From a virus, in IMG/VR virus record IMGVR_UViG_3300032293_001888, positions 1-50,988 of that record: a stretch of DNA of 50,988 nucleotides; one strand, written 5' to 3'. The position numbers were made by a program, and so were the translations under genes. The notes under the pieces are model-generated. The model saw only the letters and a list, made by a program, of their open reading frames with translations, searched no databases and had not been told where the DNA came from. Positions 46,405 through 50,988 of the stretch are shown here, piece by piece. Position 1 is the stretch's first letter. Each line of letters begins with the position of its first letter.

Positions 46405-47456
46405 TATGATACTGCTCCATAAACTCGTGAAGTGTCGCCAGAAACCCAAGTTACTGAACGTCCATTAAGTTGTACTGCTTGACCGCCAGCGCCGCCAAGA
46501 CCAGCATTTCCGGCGCCCGCTTGAAGCGCTGCCCTACCGCCAGAGGCCCCCCAACCACCACCACCGCCGCCACAATAGTATTGATTGTTAGTTCCAAAAC
46601 CATCGCCGCCGGCAGCATTGGCAGATCCGCCAGCACCCGCTTGAGCAGGGCGTCCAAAAGTCTCAATCCAAGCACCGCCAGCGCCGCCAGCGCCACCACC
46701 CACCCCGTTGCTAATAGCATTAAGTGTGGTAGTCCCTCCAACGCCGGGGAATATTCTACCGCCACCACCACCAGAGGAATCTCTAAAACTTGGGCCACTA
46801 TCGCCACTAGTGCCAGCTGCTCCTATGCCGCCACCCCCTCCGCCAAGAAGACCACCTCCATTGCCGCCACCAGCGCCACCTCCACCACCACCAGCCCTTG
46901 ATGGAACGGCGGCACAACCGCCGCCACCGCCACCGCCACCGCCAATATAAGCAGAACCGTTGGTGTTATTTATGGTGGTATTAAAGCCTAAAGATAAAGC
47001 GGGTCCACCAGCGCCAGCGTTTGTTTCTCTGGTTCCATCAGCACCTTGCCCCGCTATAAAACCTTGGTTTATTAAAGTTAAAGTATCACCAGATGTGCCC
47101 CCAGACAAGGCTAACCCCGGACCACCTGTTGTTGTTGAATAAAGCCAAACACCGGGGTTTACAATCACTGTTACATCGGTTATACCCGCAACATATCCAC
47201 TAATTGTTGTTATGTTTAAACTTGCGTTTGGAACGCTACTTGTAAATGTAAAGCTTGCAGCAGGGCGGTTTGATGTGCCATAAAAATTAAATACACCAAT
47301 TGCACCACTACTAGGAACCGCACCATTAGTTCCAGTTGTACCAGAAGGAACTAATCCACCACCAGCATAATATTCATTTAGTCCAATGGGATTAGTACCA
47401 CCAAATTCGGTTTGAATATTATCAAATGTCAGTGGTCCTGAAGTTGGTAATGGCAT
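46404..47456 (-). CDS. Glycine-rich distal fibre adhesin (350 aa)
   Basis: The N-terminus MPLPTSGPLTFDNIQTEFGG, then NEYYAGGGLVPSGT and AIGVFNFYG form a module widespread on aquatic phage fibres. Residues about 165-330 consist of many Gly-rich runs (up to nine consecutive Gly) separated by short variable loops. This resembles the polyglycine-II helix sandwich of gp38-type adhesins, with loops displaying receptor contacts. One Cys lies near the first Gly run and another near YYCGGG. The gene is visibly more GC-rich than its surroundings because of GGN codons. TATAAATA lies 27 nt upstream. Confidence 0.8.
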   Translation of the reverse strand: MPLPTSGPLTFDNIQTEFGGTNPIGLNEYYAGGGLVPSGTTGTNGAVPSSGAIGVFNFYGTSNRPAASFTFTSSVPNASLNITTISGYVAGITDVTVIVNPGVWLYSTTTGGPGLALSGGTSGDTLTLINQGFIAGQGADGTRETNAGAGGPALSLGFNTTINNTNGSAYIGGGGGGGGGCAAVPSRAGGGGGGAGGGNGGGLLGGGGGGIGAAGTSGDSGPSFRDSSGGGGGRIFPGVGGTTTLNAISNGVGGGAGGAGGAWIETFGRPAQAGAGGSANAAGGDGFGTNNQYYCGGGGGGWGASGGRAALQAGAGNAGLGGAGGQAVQLNGRSVTWVSGDTSRVYGAVS

Positions 47457-47482
47457 ATCAGTATTCCTTGTAATTTATCGTA

Positions 47483-47490
47483 TATTTATA
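47483..47490 (-). promoter_or_regulatory. T4-type late promoter TATAAATA
   Basis: Exact octamer on the minus strand, 27 nt before the Gly-rich adhesin ATG, in the gap after phoH. Confidence 0.75.
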
Positions 47491-47499
47491 TCAATAAAA

Positions 47500-48255
47500 T
47501 TATTCAGAATCTTCAATTTTTAGTTTTGCTAATATGTATTCTTTAACCAAAGAAGAACGAACAATGTCATCCGCAGTAAATTCAATCTTGGTAAAAGCAT
47601 TCATGTGCATGGCAATATCAAAGAATCTTAATATACCTGACATATCATTCTTGCGTTTATTTAAATCAGTCTGGCGATAATCACCACACCATAATATCTT
47701 TGACCTGTAACCTACTCGTGTCATTACAGTATCAATTTCTTCAAAGGTTAAGTTCTGCATCTCATCTACAAGAATAATGGCATCATCAAATGACATACCA
47801 CGAATGAATGATGTAGAGATAAACTCAATGTGACCTTGTTCAGTTAATCGTTGATAAGCATCTTTACGACCAAAAAGTGTTTCACAAATTTGTTGATACG
47901 GTTGTTGAAAGATTTCCATCTTCTCAGATACATCACCTGGTAAATGGCCAATCTCTCTTGATTGTACGGCGGACCGAACAATAATAATCTTATTGAATGG
48001 ATTGGATTTGTCTAGTACTTCTTCTAGTGCTTTGTATAAGGCACAGAATGTTTTACCTGTACCTGCAACACCATGTAATGCAACAAAGTAATCACCTTGT
48101 TTGTATGCATCAAAGAAAATCTTTTGATTCTCTGTTAACGGTTGAAATGTTTTTAAATCATCAATGCGGACTCTTAATGCGTTTGTCTGCTTGTTGTGTG
48201 GTTCTTTATCGTGTGTTGTTGTCACCTCAGGTAGAACTCTTTTTTTGGTTACCAT
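47500..48255 (-). CDS. phoH: PhoH-like P-loop ATPase (251 aa)
   Basis: Walker A GVAGTGKT at residues 62-69, VRSAVQSREIGHLPGD around 93-108, STSFIRGMSFDDAIILVDE with Walker B ILVDEMQN at 161-168, and GDYRQTDL are all PhoH family hallmarks. The ATG at 48255 (MVTKKRVLP) is chosen over a TTG 3 nt upstream; AAGGAAG lies 5 nt before it. PhoH is common in marine phages and is thought to be an RNA helicase/nuclease-type ATPase; its phage role is unsettled. No pho-box is evident. Confidence 0.92.
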   Translation of the reverse strand: MVTKKRVLPEVTTTHDKEPHNKQTNALRVRIDDLKTFQPLTENQKIFFDAYKQGDYFVALHGVAGTGKTFCALYKALEEVLDKSNPFNKIIIVRSAVQSREIGHLPGDVSEKMEIFQQPYQQICETLFGRKDAYQRLTEQGHIEFISTSFIRGMSFDDAIILVDEMQNLTFEEIDTVMTRVGYRSKILWCGDYRQTDLNKRKNDMSGILRFFDIAMHMNAFTKIEFTADDIVRSSLVKEYILAKLKIEDSE

Positions 48256-48282
48256 CAAACTTCCTTTGTTGTTAGAAATCTT

Positions 48283-48561
48283 CTACCACTCCCTTGGTTT
48301 CTTTGTCTTATGACCAGACATTGTATTGCCAGGAATTGTTTCTTTCATTCTCTGGATTACACCAGATTCAAATGCTGCATGAGGTTGGCCAATGCCGGGA
48401 ACCGACATACGAGTGCCATCACCAAAGATAGGAAGATTCTTTGCTGAGATGTATCGTTCTAAATGTGGATTGTCCAACTTGAATTGGTCATACAGAGTGT
48501 AACTCATCACATGAGTTTCGATTTCATCTGTATCTTTATTTAAGAATTCATATGCAGGCAT
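48283..48561 (-). CDS. Small conserved phage protein (92 aa)
   Basis: ATG at 48561 overlaps the upstream stop by one base (TAATG). It starts MPAYEFLNKDTDEIETHVMS, resembling the first strands of FmdB-type regulatory proteins (MPxYEF...E) but without their CxxC zinc ribbon. Then HLERYISAKNLPIFGDG, VPGIGQPHAAFESGVIQ and C-terminal MSGHKTKKPREW. It is upstream of phoH with a 27-nt gap. Function unknown. Confidence 0.7.
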   Translation of the reverse strand: MPAYEFLNKDTDEIETHVMSYTLYDQFKLDNPHLERYISAKNLPIFGDGTRMSVPGIGQPHAAFESGVIQRMKETIPGNTMSGHKTKKPREW

Positions 48562-49130
48562 TATGCGGCTTTCTTCATGATCATATCTGTTAACCATTTT
48601 GGTTCTGTCCTACTATTTATCTTACCTTTCCATGACCACATACGTTGTTTTTCATTAAAGTAATAGTTATGATACGACTGTAATGAATTACCTGGTACTT
48701 TGCAATAGTCTGGCATGGCAGGTGTAGGACCAGTAAATGGTTTATTTGGAATATTGGTAGGTAAGACACCAAGGTCTGGTATCAACCGAGCACACGCATG
48801 AACTTTACCATAACGATAGGTGAACTCACTCAATAGTTCACACCACATATTGTACAACCACAGATAGTTTTTGTCTGATTGGCGTACCCATATGGCGGAT
48901 GGGTGGTTCATCATTGTAGGCTTCATGAGGCGTTCTTCACGACCATCAGGCAGTCGCCATGCCTTGATTGAACGGTTATTGGCAGAGAGTCTGCGGTATT
49001 CTTCACCGTCAAGTACACGATGTGTTGTGGAAAGTAATTGAGCATACTCGATAACCATTTTGCAAACGTGTTTGTCGAGGTGCATTTCAGCACAAATTTT
49101 GGGATCATTATCTAGATAAAAAATATTCAT
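48561..49130 (-). CDS. Conserved phage protein, MNIFYLDxDP family (189 aa)
   Basis: It starts MNIFYLDNDPKICAEMHLDK and HVCKMVIEYAQLLSTTHRVL, then MNHPSAIWVRQSDKNYLWLY, ELLSEFTYRYGKVH, PAMPDYCKVPGNS and YHNYYFNEKQRM. This set (DKHxxKMxxExAQLLSTxHR...HPxxxWVRxSxxNYxWL...YRYGKxH) recurs in many large phages without an assigned function. Conserved His, Asp and Lys residues in the first helix suggest an enzyme. It overlaps the membrane-protein gene upstream by 4 nt. Confidence 0.78.
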   Translation of the reverse strand: MNIFYLDNDPKICAEMHLDKHVCKMVIEYAQLLSTTHRVLDGEEYRRLSANNRSIKAWRLPDGREERLMKPTMMNHPSAIWVRQSDKNYLWLYNMWCELLSEFTYRYGKVHACARLIPDLGVLPTNIPNKPFTGPTPAMPDYCKVPGNSLQSYHNYYFNEKQRMWSWKGKINSRTEPKWLTDMIMKKAA

Positions 49131-49414
49131 AACATTCTTATTAAACCAACAATATCAATTGTAGTAAGTAACAAATAGTTAGCCAGCATACCAAATGACT
49201 TACGAGTGAGTGCAGCCCACGCATACATGGCACAACCAAGAATCCAAATAGGATACAAAATCAAAAGAGGAGGAGTTGGAACAGTAGCGGCCATGGCAAT
49301 GGCACAACCAATAGAGATTGCCCACGCCACACATTCTACAATAAAACGAACACGGCCGGATTTCCAATCATCATGAATCCAATTAAAACCCCTAAGGATT
49401 AAATCATTCATCAT
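49127..49414 (-). CDS. Small multi-pass membrane protein (about 95 aa)
   Basis: The frame extends to a TTG at 49420, but two ATGs at 49414 and 49411 fit better with the overlapping stop of the 56-aa gene. After a short N-terminus (NDLILRGFNWIHDDWKSG) there are three hydrophobic segments: FIVECVAWAISIGCAIAMA, PLLILYPIWILGCAMYAWA and GMLANYLLLTTIDIVGLI. The last resembles small phage membrane proteins of unknown function. Its stop overlaps the next gene's ATG (ATGA). A lysis or transport accessory role is possible. Confidence 0.7.
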   Translation of the reverse strand: MMNDLILRGFNWIHDDWKSGRVRFIVECVAWAISIGCAIAMAATVPTPPLLILYPIWILGCAMYAWAALTRKSFGMLANYLLLTTIDIVGLIRML

Positions 49415-49574
49415 CAACAAAATCTAGGTGGCCATCAAAATGATAACCACAACCTCTTAAAAAGTTTTCAAATTCTTCTACCACATGAGGCAATAAATCA
49501 GCAGAAATCTCTGATGTATTTTTTGTTGGATTATTTAACAGGTTGTTTTCACAGATGAATGTAAACTTACTCAT
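49404..49574 (-). CDS. Small hypothetical protein (56 aa)
   Basis: ATG at 49574, stop at 49404. Reads MSKFTFICENNLLNNPTKNT, then SADLLPHVVEEFENFLRGC and GYHFDGHLDFVDDE. It overlaps the 3' end of the 92-aa gene by 4 nt (ATGA) and the start of the membrane-protein gene by about 10 nt, which supports it being real. The acidic C-terminus and CGYHFDGH motif are distinctive, but I know no family. Confidence 0.65.
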   Translation of the reverse strand: MSKFTFICENNLLNNPTKNTSEISADLLPHVVEEFENFLRGCGYHFDGHLDFVDDE

Positions 49575-49849
49575 AGTTTAGGAATATCTTCTGCTGTGAT
49601 TGCTGATTTTGGCGGCCGACCACGACCTTTGATTGCTTCAATACGATTAGCAATATCATCAGCCGATACTTGTTGCATAGCAAATTGCTTAAACAGTTCA
49701 TATGAATCTTTTACTTTGTAGATTCTACCATCATTCAAAAACAAATGGCAACCACCTGATGAGAACGGAGCAATTTCACTTACCGTATCCAAATTCAAAA
49801 TCACTTTACAATTCTTTTCTACTGAATCAACTTCGACAAATAATGCCAT
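49571..49849 (-). CDS. Small protein with C-terminal AT-hook-like motif (92 aa)
   Basis: ATG at 49849 has AAAGGAGAGT just upstream; the longer frame to 49948 lies inside the 53-aa gene. MALFVEVDSVEKNCKVILN, then LDTVSEIAPFSSGGCHLFL and NDGRIYKVKDSYELFKQFAM form a small beta-rich domain. The C-terminus contains KGRGRPPKSA, the GRGRP core of an AT-hook that binds the minor groove of AT-rich DNA. A DNA-binding regulatory role is plausible in this AT-rich genome, but is inferred only from this motif. Confidence 0.72.
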   Translation of the reverse strand: MALFVEVDSVEKNCKVILNLDTVSEIAPFSSGGCHLFLNDGRIYKVKDSYELFKQFAMQQVSADDIANRIEAIKGRGRPPKSAITAEDIPKL

Positions 49850-49850
49850 T

Positions 49851-50012
49851 TTACTCTCCTTTAGGTTCACGAACTTTTGTAAGCTTGGCCAATTTCTCGG
49901 ACAACTCTGCTTCAATATATAGTTTCTTCCACATAGACTTTTGTTCACCTGTTTTGGTAGCCAGCAATCGTTTTGCGCTCTTACTCAATTTAAAATCTTT
50001 ATTTGGTTTCAT
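49851..50012 (-). CDS. Small basic hypothetical protein (53 aa)
   Basis: ATG at 50012 overlaps the upstream stop (ATGA), stop at 49851. MKPNKDFKLSKSAKRLLATK, then GEQKSMWKKLYIEAELSEKL and AKLTKVREPKGE. Lysine-rich and helical. Its last codons contain the AAAGGAG ribosome site for the AT-hook protein, so the two are coupled. Function unknown. Confidence 0.68.
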   Translation of the reverse strand: MKPNKDFKLSKSAKRLLATKTGEQKSMWKKLYIEAELSEKLAKLTKVREPKGE

Positions 50013-50260
50013 TTCTTATCACAATCATTAACACGGATTAAATATACAGCCTCAGAGGAGAAAGGACGAACAAAGTAACATTCTCCTTTTGTAGACCACA
50101 CCAGATGGTGTTGAATACTACCTTCAACCACATTAATTACAGGAGGTTTACGAATCACATCAACCAAATTATAAATGGCAATGATTGATGAAACAAGTGC
50201 CAGTAGTAATATGAGATAGATAGTATTCTTACCTACCCATGCGTGGAATTTATCAAACAT
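50009..50260 (-). CDS. Single-pass membrane protein (83 aa)
   Basis: MFDKFHAWVGKNTIYLILLL begins a transmembrane helix (about residues 13-32, IYLILLLALVSSIIAIYNL) after a short N-terminus. The rest (VINVVEGSIQHHLVWSTKGE, then CYFVRPFSSEAVYLI) is a small beta-rich domain with two cysteines (C61 region and C80) that could lie outside the cytoplasm. A perfect sigma70 promoter is upstream, and GGAG lies before the ATG. Role unknown; Rz-like or superinfection roles cannot be excluded. Confidence 0.7.
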   Translation of the reverse strand: MFDKFHAWVGKNTIYLILLLALVSSIIAIYNLVDVIRKPPVINVVEGSIQHHLVWSTKGECYFVRPFSSEAVYLIRVNDCDKK

Positions 50261-50495
50261 GTATTACTCCATTAATATACAATAGATACATTATAACACC
50301 AATTACAAATACTGTCAAGAATATTGTGGTGAATGTTTTGGATCTTTCACGGTAATATTCCACTTCTAACTCCAACATATCTCGCTGGCCAAGTAACATA
50401 GGTTGGCAATCTTCTTCACCACCCATCATCTCAATCGTTTTCTTGGCATTGGCCAATCGTTGTTTGGCTTCGTAGAGGTAGTAATGTGGTATCAT
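50253..50495 (-). CDS. Small membrane protein with N-terminal helix (80 aa)
   Basis: ATG at 50495 (MIPHYYLYEAKQRLANAKKT) follows the upstream stop within 1 nt (TAATATG); the longer frame to 50543 lies inside the previous gene. Residues 5-50 are a charged helix (MLELEVEYYRERSKTF), and residues about 53-75 are a transmembrane segment (TIFLTVFVIGVIMYLLYI). It overlaps the next gene by 8 nt. The helix-then-TM (N-in) arrangement is typical of small phage membrane proteins of unknown role. Confidence 0.68.
   Translation of the reverse strand: MIPHYYLYEAKQRLANAKKTIEMMGGEEDCQPMLLGQRDMLELEVEYYRERSKTFTTIFLTVFVIGVIMYLLYINGVIHV
50290..50318 (-). promoter_or_regulatory. Perfect sigma70 consensus promoter inside the upstream gene
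   Basis: On the minus strand TTGACA (50313-50318), 17-nt spacer, TATAAT (50290-50295). The predicted start is near 50283, about 23 nt before the 83-aa membrane protein ATG. It lies within the coding sequence of the 80-aa protein. Confidence 0.75.
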
Positions 50496-50496
50496 A

Positions 50497-50988
50497 TTAG
50501 TCCCAAAGTGCTTGGTAATATTTACCAAATAAACGAAAACCATTACGCTTACGATTTTGATGTGCGTCTAAACCTTCACGGTCAACTTTAAGTTTACTTA
50601 TATATTGACCAGCTTCATTCCATGGAAATTTTTCATCACCACATTCAGAATGGTCAAAGAATTGGCTTTCATCGTCATCTTTGTTTGTTTGTTCAAATGC
50701 CCAAATCATTTCATCAAGTATCCAATCCCAGCGCTTGAAGTGTAAACTATCGGTGTCCCATTCATTCTCTTTTGGTTCAGCATTGGTACTTCTCAATTCT
50801 TCGGGTACATCTTCATCTTCGGTAAACGGTGCACCGTGTTTGGTTTCTTTTAACTGAATTAACATTGGATGAATGATGTAAGCCAAGGTGTGATCCATTG
50901 ACCATGTATCGTATCGGTCAATCTTAACATAACGAATGGTTGGATTGATTCTCTCACGAACCCACTTTAATGCATTGCAGAATGGTTC
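50497..50988 (-). CDS. Conserved phage protein (partial at right edge, at least 163 aa)
   Basis: The frame is open to the window edge: an ATG at 50898 is internal, since upstream codons continue in frame as FCNALKWVRERINPTIRYVK and IDRYDTWSMDHTLAYIIHPM. The pattern DTWSMDHTLAYIIxPMLxQL, ETKHGAPFTEDEDVPEELRS, RWDWILDEMIWAFEQ and GLDAHQNRKRNGFRLFGKYY is a conserved protein of many large phages with no assigned function. The true N-terminus is beyond the window. Confidence 0.8.
   Translation of the reverse strand, partial: EPFCNALKWVRERINPTIRYVKIDRYDTWSMDHTLAYIIHPMLIQLKETKHGAPFTEDEDVPEELRSTNAEPKENEWDTDSLHFKRWDWILDEMIWAFEQTNKDDDESQFFDHSECGDEKFPWNEAGQYISKLKVDREGLDAHQNRKRNGFRLFGKYYQALWD

Noticed and set aside
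46470-46950. Long Pro/Ser/Thr-rich open frames on the plus strand
   Set aside because: They are the antisense of the poly-Gly adhesin (GGN read backwards gives CCN/NCC). No ribosome site and opposite to the operon direction.
1-50988. tRNA genes, integrase, attachment sites, insertion sequences
   Set aside because: No cloverleaf-like sequence, recombinase motif or terminal inverted repeats were noticed; intergenic gaps are almost all under 150 nt.

Overview
The window is one contiguous piece of a T4-type (contractile-tailed) bacteriophage genome, probably from an uncultured aquatic phage. It is AT-rich and gene-dense, with almost no intergenic space and many TAATG/ATGA stop-start overlaps. 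Recognisable T4 core genes are gp6, gp7-like, gp8, gp25, gp53, gp48/54-like, gp27-like, split gp5, gp26, gp4, gp32, gp33 and gp59. Several proteins (DUF4815 protein, gp33, gp8) look more like those of marine and freshwater T4-like phages (cyanophage/pelagiphage style) than of enteric T-evens. The host is probably a Gram-negative aquatic bacterium; it cannot be named from this sequence. Capsid, terminase and polymerase genes lie outside the window.

Layout. (1) 1-11,513, minus strand: a host-recognition block, with a glycosyltransferase at the far left edge and then fibre-like proteins of 661, 354, 999, 732 and 281 aa plus small partners. Several share an N-terminal (presumably baseplate-anchoring) module and interchangeable shaft modules. 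(2) 11,514-24,743, minus: a 1125-aa fibre with a small chaperone-like partner, a small coiled-coil protein, a 2084-aa DUF4815 baseplate protein, gp8 and another 547-aa fibre-like protein. (3) 24,747-35,905, minus: baseplate wedge and hub genes: gp7-like, gp6, gp25, an unknown, the gp5 beta-helix needle, an unknown, the gp5 OB-fold, gp27-like, gp53 and gp48/54-like. (4) 35,943-41,502, plus: gp4 nuclease, a conserved protein, a tail-tube-like protein, gp26 with a probable -1 frameshift extension, and two paralogous hub/tape-measure-type proteins, one carrying a lysozyme-like domain. (5) 41,571-50,988, minus: replication, late-transcription, lysis and accessory genes (gp32, a CDGSH-like microprotein, a nucleotidase, gp59, gp33, SleB hydrolase, a Cas4/RecB-type nuclease, a mini HExxH protein, a glycine-rich adhesin, PhoH and several small proteins).

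Regulation can be read directly. T4-style late promoters (TATAAATA or one mismatch) sit about 27-36 nt upstream of several minus-strand virion genes, matching the presence of gp33. Near-consensus sigma70 promoters (TTGACA-N17-TATAAT type) precede gp32 (two in tandem), the nuclease and a small membrane protein. A bidirectional hairpin closes the plus-strand hub operon against gp32. A 61-bp intergenic element occurs twice, before the 113-aa structural gene and before gp25.

The most interesting points are: (a) a U UUU UUC slippery heptamer two codons before the gp26 stop, followed by an open -1 frame encoding a conserved-looking helical tail; (b) gp5 split into separate OB-fold and beta-helix genes without a lysozyme domain, while a lysozyme-like domain appears in a hub/tape-measure-type protein; (c) the repeated 61-bp intergenic element; (d) a large modular fibre array; and (e) a 58-aa protein with a CDGSH-like Cys/His pattern. 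No stretch over 300 bases lacks a gene. I saw no tRNA, CRISPR array, insertion sequence or integrase.
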